From the NCBI RefSeq assembly GCF_004027225.2, contig NC_046360.1:2158001-2222000 (forward strand): a DNA stretch of 64,000 nt. Direction: 5' to 3'. The position numbers were made by a program, and so were the translations under genes. A model generated the notes under the pieces. It searched no databases and had not been told where the DNA came from. It saw only the letters and a program-made list of their open reading frames with translations. Numbering within the stretch: the first letter of the stretch is position 1; each line of letters starts with the position of its first letter. Source of the DNA: Strigops habroptila (taxonomy: Eukaryota; Chordata; Aves; Psittaciformes; Psittacidae). Shown here in pieces: positions 13,301 through 22,038 of this stretch.

Positions 13301-15464
13301 ATGAGTCAAGTAACCCTTTTTGTCTTTAAGAAATAAAATTGTAGCCACTACCCTGCTATCTGTCTTTACTGGCATGTGAAACTTGGGACACTGCGATTAC
13401 TGCCCCATGGTGCTCTGTTAATGGGATATGGTAGAAGGACAAAGCAAATCTTAGATAATAAATGCTTCCCCCCCACCCCCCAGAGAAACCCACCGAGAGC
13501 TCTAAGAGTTCCTTAATGTTATGTGCTTTTAAGAAACTAGCGTTTACTAGCTTTTTAAACCAAAAAATTGATGACCTCTAGAGTCATAAACTGCTCTGAG
13601 CTAGCGAAGCCAACTGACAAGTTACTGAACTTGTTTGTCAGGAGGTGATCAGCCATCCTGAAGAGTAATCTCCCTTTTCCGCTAAGACTTAACTCTGATT
13701 CCTTAGATTACACAAGGACTTTAACTGTGATGAGCTTAACTGGAAACAGAACAAAGCTGCCCTAACAGTATAAAGGGATTAAATCACTCATCTTAGAACG
13801 ACTGCTTCGATGAACGATAACGTGGGCACAGGTCACTGGAGAGAGTGGTTTCAGGCAGGGGAGCCACCAAAGAATGTGGAGTTGTGCAATGAGGAAGGGA
13901 TGCCAGCCTCCCAGCGCGTGTGAAGTTCGTGTCTGTACCCGGCGCATTCTCTGCGTAGGAAGTGCTTTGATCTAGGTTACTAACAGAAATGTTTTGAAGA
14001 TTTGTTGCTGAGGTTTTGTTTGTTTGGGTTTGTTTTGGTTTTGACCCCACTGTTTAATGCTGGCAGTTTCTCCCAGCGCTCACTGTCCAAATGGCTAAAA
14101 TTAAGAATGTGACTCGGAGCCAGCAGTAAAGATTTAAGCCCTTTTTTGTTGTTGTTTTGTTATTATTTTTTTGTGTTAAGATCGCTGACTTAATCCCTAT
14201 CGCTTAATTAGTTAAAATGGAATAAATCTCCAGATTTACTGCTACAGCTGGAGAAAAACTTGACAGTCATGTGGCCAGGAGTGATGCCTCCTTGTGACCA
14301 TTATACTAAAGAGCTCTTTGTTTCAGGCTCATGTACAGTCAGGAATGGTTCCTTCTCACCCAACTGCCCATGCTCCAATGATGCTAATGACGACACAGCC
14401 ACCTGGTGGTCCCCAAGCCGCCATCGCTCAAAGTGCACTACAGCCCATTCCAGTCTCGACAACAACAACATTTCCCTATATGACGCACCCTTCAGGTGAG
14501 GAGTGTGTGCCCGGGAGACCTGCACCGTAACTGAGCCAGGTCGTAGTAGTGAAAAGAACTGTTAGAAACCAGATGTGGGGAAAAAGAACAACAAAAAAAC
14601 CAACCTAAAGATGTCCTTGTAGAGTGCTGAAGGCAGACTGGCTGCTGCATTTGCATTTGTACATTGCCAGCCCAAATGTGAGCCTAGATAAAGCGTACGA
14701 GATGTAGCTAATGAGCAAAGACTTCTCTACTCCAGCTAGAGAAGAAGCAAACTGGCTAACTCTGCAGATGCTGTGGGATGAGTTCTTCCAGGTTTTGCCG
14801 TGGTTTTGCCGTTGGGGGATGGACTGGTCTGTGTTAGCCTGTGTTTATAATGAGTCTGAGCTTTTATTAGAATGAAAAGGGATTCGGCCTTTGAGGATTA
14901 CGATGTGAAACGTTGCTTGGGGGTAGAGCTGTTTAGAGCCTGAATAAAGTTGACAAGGCTGAAGTTCTACCTTTAATTCAGAGTAACGTTTCTGCAGCTT
15001 TTTTTTGGGAAGAGGATGGTGCTTGAATAGACGTGCTTTCTGCTTTTAAATTTAACCTTACCCTCTAAGGTTTCTTTCTTAATTCATTTCCAAACCAGTC
15101 CTCCTGAACTATTGTTAAGCGAACTTAGTTACCTTGATCTGTGTTTCTTGGGGGATGTGGTGAGCAGAACAAAGCTGCTTTCTGAGGGGTTAGGTAGGGA
15201 AACGAAACCATCCGAAGGACATCTTGCTATGCAGGGTTTTGTTTGCTTCTCTAAATTTAAACAAAAGGAACTAAAAAGAAAGAAAAGAAAACTAAAAGGA
15301 GACAAGGTTGAGCCTCAGCATAGTTGTCCCGGGTGACCACGTTAATTAGCAAACCTGGTTGTGTGGCTTGCCCAATTTTATTATTTACATTTGAAACTTT
15401 TTTTGTACTAGTACAAGTCTACCCACCAACAGCAGTTGGTAAGGTCTCATTCTGGAATAACTGA
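4256..15464 (+). CDS. ATXN2: ATXN2 (ataxin-2), C-terminal coding exons, partial gene
   Basis: Five coding exons at 4256-4309, 9704-9849, 10699-10926, 14327-14495 and 15412-15464 join in frame to encode the proline/glutamine-rich C-terminus of ataxin-2. The phases are 1-1, 1-0, 0-0, 0-1 and 1-stop. Recognisable stretches are SPSFYFAISTGSLAQQYAHP, YHAGLAPTPPSMTPGSNTQS, HPSHVQPAYTNPPHMAHVPQ and FPYMTHPS, which I know from mammalian ataxin-2. The family member is a cytoplasmic RNA-binding protein of stress granules with Lsm and PAM2 regions; those regions and the polyglutamine tract are encoded upstream of this window and are not seen. The final tail differs from the mammalian one (see the last exon). 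All splice sites are canonical GT-AG. Identity is very secure; expression is not shown by sequence. Confidence 0.96.
4310..9703 (+). other. ATXN2: ATXN2 intron
   Basis: AT-rich 5.4 kb intron. Contains only scattered short ORFs that lack coding character and one small direct repeat (cgatgacca twice) near 5691-5713. I see no exon, CR1 or RNA gene in it. Confidence 0.8.
9704..9849 (+). CDS. ATXN2: ATXN2 coding exon
   Basis: The acceptor is ttcatcctag at 9703 and the donor is gtaaca at 9850. After completing a split codon it encodes STGSLAQQYAHPNATLHPHP and then a Pro/Gln/His-rich run ending SHPAPSPVQ on a codon boundary (phase 0). It is very similar to mammalian ataxin-2. The window frame would read through into the intron to a stop at 9868-9870, which is not the spliced product. 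Confidence 0.96.
9850..10698 (+). other. ATXN2: ATXN2 intron
   Basis: 849-bp intron bounded by gtaaca and tttgcag. No other feature seen. Confidence 0.85.
10699..10926 (+). CDS. ATXN2: ATXN2 coding exon (76 codons)
   Basis: The acceptor is tctttctttgcag and the donor is gtaaac. Exactly 228 bp, phase 0-0. It begins HHQHQAAQALHLANPQQQ and continues through SAIYHAGLAPTPPSMTPG and QTVFTIHPSHVQPAYTNP to AHVPQ. The length and sequence match the mammalian exon closely. Confidence 0.97.
10927..14326 (+). other. ATXN2: ATXN2 intron
   Basis: 3.4 kb AT-rich intron. It holds a (TG)n microsatellite at about 11594-11640 and otherwise nothing I can assign. ORFs of up to 127 codons on the minus strand near 12.2-12.5 kb lack splice or protein-family support. 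Confidence 0.8.
11594..11640. repeat. (TG)n microsatellite
   Basis: Imperfect TG dinucleotide run interrupted by cttgtgta and tatgtc, inside an ATXN2 intron. Confidence 0.9.
14327..14495 (+). CDS. ATXN2: ATXN2 penultimate coding exon
   Basis: The acceptor is ctttgtttcag and the donor is gtgagg. It reads AHVQSGMVPSHPTAHAPMML, then TTQPPGGPQAAIAQSALQPI and VSTTTTFPYMTHPS, and ends with one base of a split codon. It closely matches mammalian ataxin-2 except that the mammalian Ala-His pair before FPYM is Thr-Thr here. Failure to splice would append GEECVPGRPAP and stop at 14530. Confidence 0.96.
14496..15411 (+). other. ATXN2: ATXN2 last intron
   Basis: 916-bp intron from gtgagg to the acceptor tttgtactag. 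No other feature seen. Confidence 0.8.
15412..15464 (+). CDS. ATXN2: ATXN2 terminal coding segment with altered tail
   Basis: After the acceptor ending at 15411, the split codon (G|TA) and the following codons read VQVYPPTAVGKVSFWNN, then TGA at 15462-15464. The acceptor is supported by conservation of the VQ pair that follows MTHPS in mammals and by the conserved 3'UTR directly downstream. The nucleotides remain alignable to the mammalian end (VQAHHQQQL), but two one-base insertions relative to my memory of that sequence move the frame past the mammalian stop. An alternative AG at 15416-15417 would drop only two residues and keep the same frame. Confidence 0.82.
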
Positions 15465-16120
15465 AGGCTGGATTACCTTTGTGTAGGCCAATACCCTCCT
15501 TCCTAGCTGCTTCTGCCAACTGGAAGCACAGAAAACCTATGAATTTCATTTTATTTGTTTAAAAAAAAAAAAAAAAAAAACCAAACACCACAAAAAACAC
15601 AAAAAGGAAATTGATTTCTTGTAACATCCACTAGGAATGCTAACAGTTCATCTTGCAGTGGGAGAGATTCGGACTGAGTAGAGGCATTTAGGAACTTGTG
15701 GGCTATTCCATAATTCCATGCACTGTATCTTGAGTCCTGCAAGTGCCCCAACTCTGCTTGCTGAAAACTGGAAGTTATTTATTTTTTAATGACCCTTCAA
15801 AGTTACGACTCAATCAGCTAGCGAAAGAAGTAACAAGAGTGATTCTTGCTGCTATTCTCACTAAAAATCAAGACTTGGAGATCCCTTTTACTTCTAACTA
15901 AACTTGAAACAGGTTCAGTAAAAAAAAAAAAAGAGAAAAAAAAAAAGGAATTTCTAATCGTCAAACTGATGAATTAATTATTTATAATCACGTTTGATGA
16001 GAGAATCACTATCGTGAGACAGTGATGTAACTTTTAAGTTAAGAAAACTTTTACTTTGTAGATATATAAAATAAAAACTTAAAAAAAAATTAAAAAATAA
16101 AAAAAGTTTTAAAAACTGAC
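15465..16120 (+). other. ATXN2: ATXN2 3'UTR
   Basis: About 655 bp of AT-rich sequence. Segments such as ccaactggaagcacagaaaa and agttatttattttttaatga are familiar from the mammalian ATXN2 3'UTR, so this UTR appears strongly conserved. A poly(A) run lies at about 15560-15580, and further A-runs lie near 15920-15950. Confidence 0.88.
16070..16101 (+). terminator. ATXN2: ATXN2 polyadenylation signals
   Basis: Two AATAAA hexamers, at 16070-16075 and 16096-16101, lie at the end of the conserved 3'UTR block. Cleavage is expected at about 16110-16125. Confidence 0.8.
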
Positions 16121-17354
16121 CTGCTCAGTGTTTGTGTCTTGTTTTACCACTGCCTTACCTTAATGTCTTCTCCAGCTTTCCATCCCAAAGGGAGCGAGTG
16201 GTTTGTGTAGCACCAGGTAAGCTTGGCCGGGTGTTTCTGTTGTATGTGTGTCCTACCACGGCACCAAATCCCTTGTATGTGACTTGCAGGGTGATGGCAG
16301 GAACAAGGGGAAGGTTTTGAGGTTCTCTGCAGGTGTCTTGTGCTATTTCTTGTCCCTAAAGCCTCAGCCCTACACTGAAGATGTCAGAGCTGGGCCTGGA
16401 GGCTTAAGATGATAAAACTACACAAGTCAGTGTTTGCTGCTTGGAGAAGGGAAGGAAGAAATCAGGGTAAGCATTCCTTAGCAAAACAGCTTGTAAAGGT
16501 GGGGGAAAGGATTGAAGAAAGGAGCTGACTGCCACCTCCTTCAGTAGCGCAGAGTAGTTTCCCGTTGCTTTGCAAATTGGTTTTCCTCACTGTGCTGTGT
16601 GGTTCCATCCTATGTTGGTTAACCAAAAGATAATAGAATCCCAGACTGGTTTTGGGTTGGAAGGGACCTTTAAAGCTCACTCCAGTTCCAACCCCCTGCC
16701 ACGGGCAGGGACACCTTCCACTAGAGCAGGTTGCTCCAAGCCCCTCTGTCCAACCTGGCCTTGAACACTGCCAGGGATGGGGCAGCCACAGCTTCTCTGG
16801 GCACCCTGTGCCAGCGCCTCAGCACCCTCACAGGGAAGAGCTTCTGCCTAAGAGCTCATCTCAATCTCCCCTCTGGCAGGTTAAAGCCATTCCCCTTGTC
16901 CTGTCCCTACAGGCCCTTGTCCAAAGCCCCTCTCCAGGTACCTTGTAGCCCCTTTAGGCACTGGGAGATGATGCTGGTTAAACTGGGTGATAATACAGCT
17001 GTACTTCGGAGGCAGGATAAGTGAACTGCACAAGCTGTCATGGACAGCAGTTAACAGCACGTTGTGGTTTGGTGAAAACCATGCAGGGGAATACAGACAC
17101 TGCTGCAGCTCCTGTCTTGGTCCTTCCATGTCAGCAGTGCAGTAAACCAGAATGAATTCATGCTCAGGTGGGCAGCAGGGGGCATGAGACCTTCACAGAC
17201 TTGAATGAAGCTTCTGGGAAGGAAGAGCTCCCTCACACAGGCTGTCTTTTGCTTTCCATATCTAAGGGAGGCTTCTTGTCCTGTAGCATCCAGTATCTGT
17301 TCAAATACAGTATCCAGGCACCTTGAGAGACTCAGACTAAAGACTAAAAGTGAG
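16121..17354. other. Intergenic gap between convergent ATXN2 and SH2B3
   Basis: About 1.2 kb between the inferred ends of the two tail-to-tail genes. A CR1 copy occupies 16632-16970; the rest shows nothing assignable. Confidence 0.7.
16632..16970 (-). mobile_element. CR1 LINE 3' fragment
   Basis: The plus strand begins with the reverse complement of the CR1 3' end (tagaatcc...ggttggaagggacc) and runs back through the characteristic cctggccttgaacactgcca and ttctctgggcaccctgtgcc. It is 5'-truncated. Chance ORFs in this block are shadows of the repeat. Confidence 0.92.
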
Positions 17355-17374
17355 AAACAAAGTTCTAAAAACAG

Positions 17375-17380
17375 TTTATT
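17375..17380 (-). terminator. SH2B3: SH2B3 distal polyadenylation signal (candidate)
   Basis: tttatt on the plus strand is AATAAA on the SH2B3 strand, with A-rich sequence just 3' of it. Confidence 0.55.
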
Positions 17381-19524
17381 AAGAGCAGATTTTTTTATAT
17401 TATGGTAAAATTGCATTATTCAAGAATAAGTTACTTGTACAGTACATACAGAAACAATATATAGAAAAACCTACTATACAAGAAGAACTCTTCTGTGCAG
17501 GTGAAAAGTAGAACTTTCAAATCAATACACTTGTCACCCAACAAACTGTTAGCTTTAATCATCCTGCTAAAGGCTGAGATAGAGAATGCCCAGTGGCCTC
17601 CCCACCTCTGGTAGTTGCTGGTGTAGGTTGGGTCTGTTCAGCTCGAACAAGCTTTAAATTAAGATTTGGAATAGTTAGTCAAGATTTCAAGGCTTTATAT
17701 GCTTGTTAGAGTAAAACTGCATCGGTTGGATGACAGCAGTGTTGTGGGGTCCAGAGACTTGAGAAAGGAGAAGCTTTGGCCTCACCCTGGACTTCTTCTT
17801 AGAAGCTTTGCCCCTAAATAGTTTGTAAAGGCGATGGGTGAGGCAGTGGTGGTGCCAGTGTTGGGTAACCTGCTCCGGTGCTGTTCCTTGGGGATGGGAT
17901 GAGGGAAAGAGGGAGGGACAAAGATCAAATAATGCTTTATCTCATGAACTTCAGAACCTGTCACCCATAAAGACCCACAAAAGCCACTGATGATTGGGAG
18001 GGTCTGTTGGCAAACTGCAAGTGGTTCCAAAGTTAGGATGGAGATGAGGGGAAGTTCTGGCTGGACCCAAGTCTTGTGTTATGTGCTAAGCCAGGTCCCT
18101 GCTGTCACAGAGAGCGAAGGCACTGCCCAATTTGCATCTTTATCACCAAATACAACTCTCCTGAGTGCTGGCTGAAACAGGGTGTCTGTCCCGTCCTCAC
18201 AGCCCTCTCCTTGGGGATGCTGCGTGAGTGGCCATCGGGTGAGGGCTCAGCCAAAGGCACCCGGAGTCACTGCCGGTTGGGTCATGGCTTTGTTATGCTG
18301 GACCCAAACTCGTGTTATATGTGCCCATCTCAGGGCCCAGGCACAAGCTGGTGGTCTCATCCGGCTTTAATTCAGCTCTAGGACATGTTCCTTGTCCTCC
18401 ATAGGAGCCCAGGAAGCGGCCGTACCTGCAGCACGCAGTCATAGGGGGGCTCTTCCTTGGCTTCCCCTCTTAAACTCAATGCTGATACTTCATAAACACC
18501 AGTAAAAGCCCATGTGGGCTAGGGAACTAAACCTGCCAAGTCCATGGCTTTCCCAAGTTACTAGAAGGACATAAAAAATTCCTGCAAGTTGCTTACATTC
18601 CATAGAATGGAATGGCTTAATGCTCTTTGCCCACTGCTGTCATGAAGAGGATGGATTAACGTAGCCAAGAGTGCTGGCAGGAGCAAAAGAAGGGCTGCGT
18701 GTCAGGCTCTGACCTGGGTCACAAGCCAGATGCTTTCTAGGAGAAATGGGATTTCAAACTTCTCCAAGAGCTGGAAAATAGCCCCCAAAATCCCCTTGGA
18801 TCCCGGTGCAGCTGGGATCTGACCACAGCAGGTCCGAGCTGCAGCAGAGGTCTATGGTGGGGAGATGGTGGAGCTGGGTGGCTGCAAGGCCCTTGGCTAC
18901 GTCATTGAGGAGGTCTGACATGGAAATCACTATTAAATCATTAGAGCCACTTTCCCACTGCTCACTGGTGTGGAGAACGGGTGTTCGCATCCACCAGAGT
19001 TTGTCTGCACTGGGGACGTGGCTGACGGGATGATAATGAACCCATGAACCCAACATATACTTTGCTAATCAAGCCCAGCAATTTCTATTGGAACTACAGA
19101 GAACCCCCTTGCAATTAAACTGCAGGTTAAAAAATACCACATGCAACTGCATGTTTAGTTGTTGGCACTGGAACAATAAGCCCCGGCGTGCCAAAACAAC
19201 CCATCCCAGCAGCAGCAGCATCTGATTCCTCTTGGCAAGGGCTGCGCCGGCTGTGAATAGCATTCCCTTTTCCCAGCCCATTCTTCCTTGCAGATGCTCT
19301 GAGCAGAGGGTGATTGGGGTGAGACCACCTCGTCTATTGGGGAAAGAACCCCTTTGAATGCAGCTGCCTGGAGGTCAGCTCTTTGAACTCAGCAAGATGT
19401 AGCATCTGCAAGTGTTATCCAAGGAGTGCATGCTCCGGGAACCATGCACCAAGCAAGGAAAGGAGCTGACAACTTGGGCTATGCTTCCTCTCCATCCCTG
19501 GAAATGCAAGACCATGGGGGGTTA

Positions 19525-19530
19525 TTTATT
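19525..19530 (-). terminator. SH2B3: SH2B3 proximal polyadenylation signal (candidate)
   Basis: A second AATAAA on the minus strand within the inferred 3'UTR, 2.2 kb after the stop codon. Use is unproven. Confidence 0.3.
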
Positions 19531-20889
19531 AGCACACAGGGAGCTGACTTCCCTGGCACAAACCAGGCCTGGCTCTATGCTCCTGCAGCCTTTGTGCTGG
19601 TGTGGGGAGGGAAACGGGATGCGGATACGGCTGAGGAGATCCAGCTGAGGACAGGGCTGGCTTTGTTCCTCCTGCAGCTCTCCGGGTTTGGCAGCATTGG
19701 AGGTGCAATTGGCTCTTCATGCTCTGGTTTCAACAGAAAGCGTGTGACGGCTGCGCTGGTCTGCACCAAAATATAGGATTCATCCCCTTGCACCCATTTT
19801 CGAGTTGTTTTAAACAGAGAAAGACTTTGCCTGCTCTAAATGCACAAAGCTGGGAAAGACCTGGGGCAGGAGATGGGGAGGCACAAAAGCCAAATCCTAA
19901 ATGGTTTCTGCAGTTCATGATATCCCGTTTCTCCCAGTCCTTATCCTTTGACTACTACTTATAGAACCAGATTTGCTCTGCCCCATCCCGGCTCCTGCCT
20001 GCACCAGCTCTGCGCTTCCCAGCCCAGCACAACATCACTGTGATCTTGCCCTTCACCTCCTGGCCTTGAGCAGCGCTTGGCTCCTTGGGCTTTGCCTCCC
20101 AACCAGGCTCACTGCACCAGCTTAACAGCAAAGCCCTGCCTAGAGGCTGGATCTTTGCGGAACTCCCTAAACTCAGCCCCACGAGGCATTTCCTTCTTGT
20201 TTCTTTGCTTTCAAATTAATCCCAAACTGCGAATGCTCCTGCGGGCTCCAGCCTCATGGCAAAGTCAAGGAAGATAAAAATAAAGAGGCTTTCCTGTGAG
20301 GCAATTTGAAGGCGATTTTTGCATCCGAAATCCCAGGGAGTGCTGAGAAATCTGGAAGTTGAATGGTGTGAACATCCCCTCCCGCGTGTCGCAACAGCTC
20401 CAGCCCTTCCTCATTCTTAATATAACAGCAGCTTCTAAGCAGCAGTTCCTCTCTTGGCCCGGCACCAGCAGGTAAAGCCTGGAAAAGCAGCAGAGTTTGG
20501 GACACGGCCACGCTCCCGGCTCCGGTGATGCTCTCCTGTGCGGGAGCCTTTGCCAGGGATGGGGGACATCGATCCACAGGGATTAATACACGGCTACTCC
20601 CATGGGAGTTACGGCAGCGCCTATGTCATGCTTGGTGTGCAACCTGTGCAAGCAAACAGAGCTCCTCTGCTATCAGGGACTGCCTGGGAGATGCTCTTCC
20701 TCCAGGCAGGGAGGTGTACACCATAGGGACCCCCCCTTGCCTGCAAGAGGCCGTTGCATAGCTTTAAATACCACCAAACTCTTGGTTGTGCAGCGGTTTA
20801 AGGGTGAAATAAAAGGCAAGTGAGAGTAGGGTGAGTGCTGGAGATGTACAAAATGTTTGGGGGAAAAACTCACTTTAGATTTAGGCCTA

Positions 20890-20995
20890 AAATGTTTCCA
20901 TCATGGGGATAAAACACCTCCATCACTGGGATAGAACACCTCCATCACCATGATAGAATACCTCCATCACCATGATAAAACACCTCCATCACCAT
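20890..20995. repeat. Minisatellite, about 24-bp unit
   Basis: About four copies of a unit around ataaaacacctccatcacca, inside the inferred SH2B3 3'UTR. Confidence 0.85.
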
Positions 20996-21748
20996 CTGTG
21001 GTGATGTGGAGGAGTGGTTTGCCGTCAGTCTCCGCATTAGTTCTCACCTAGTGACATATTAATGATGGAGCAGTTAGTGTTCACGTCTCAATTAGCAAGG
21101 CTGATGGTGTAAGTATTCCTCTGGCTGGTGCAGGGAGTCACTGCAGCTGCTCTGGGTTAAAAAGAAGAGTGAGAAAAGCCAGTTTTTTGCCTTATCTACA
21201 AACAAAGCCCAATCTCTGATCGTGACCATCATCAATGCAGGAGCTCAGCTCCAGCAGGTTGGGCTTTGCAGGTGGCTTTGGCAGCAGCAGCACCACGTGC
21301 TGGGGCAGGAGGACGGGGCTCATCTTCGCCGGAGCAGCAACTGGTGATGAATTTATAACCCACTTCTCTTATTTTCCTCCTTTTTTATGCCTTTCTCCAA
21401 TCAAATGAGTACAACTCAAGACCCCGGTTCCTTCGCTGGGTGGGATGCTGAGCCCGATGGCGCGATGCCCGGCACGCAGGGACGCAGGCACGAGCGGCGT
21501 GTGTAAACAGTGACGAAGAAAGCTTTGATTATAACAACCAGAAAATACAACTAAGAGGCCCTTTAACAGGCCGAAGAGAGGGAGCACACCCGTACTGGAG
21601 TGAAAAATTACCCCCTTCCTTGCAAAAATACAATAATCATCCCTAACCAGAAGGAAGAAACGGTACATTCTTTCTCTCGATGGGATACCCAGAAGGTCTC
21701 TGGGATTTCTCTGCCCAAAAGTGCATCCCGGTGCCGGAGCAGCCCCCG

Positions 21749-22038
21749 TCAGAGCGGTGTGTACTGGTTGTCAATGGCACGGACGTGGCCCCGGCCCGGT
21801 GCCTCCACCTCGTAGTCCGAATCGCGGTGCCGGGGGCTGGGGGCTGCCCTGCTGGGGCGCAGGCTCTGCGCCAGCTCCGACGGCGGCGGCACCACGTGGA
21901 AGATCTGCTCCGATGGGGGACCCGGAGGGGGCTCATTGGGGCCGTGGGGGCAGGAGGAGCTGGTGGGGACGAGGCTGAAGTCAGGGCTCCAGCTGGGAAT
22001 GGGCAGCGGGAGAGGGACCGTGGTGCTGGAGCCAGGAG
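21749..22038 (-). CDS. SH2B3: SH2B3 last coding exon (C-terminal tail)
   Basis: The acceptor is ttcacctgcag on the minus strand. It encodes a Pro/Ser-rich linker, then [25 protein letters not shown] and [13 protein letters not shown], with TGA at 21749-21751. The ends match human LNK (EQIFHLVP, RAINNQYTPL). The middle is shorter and lacks the human PHWGSELGLPH repeats. Confidence 0.95.

Larger units (their letters stand above)
17355..21748 (-). other. SH2B3: SH2B3 3'UTR (inferred extent)
   Basis: Up to 4.4 kb follows the SH2B3 stop on the minus strand. The distal end is inferred from an AATAAA at 17375-17380 and from the AT-rich, UTR-like sequence around 17360-17480, which contrasts with the GC-rich surroundings. 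A proximal AATAAA (19525-19530) could give a shorter UTR. Inside lies a short tandem array at 20890-20995. Open frames here are not supported as genes. Confidence 0.6.
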
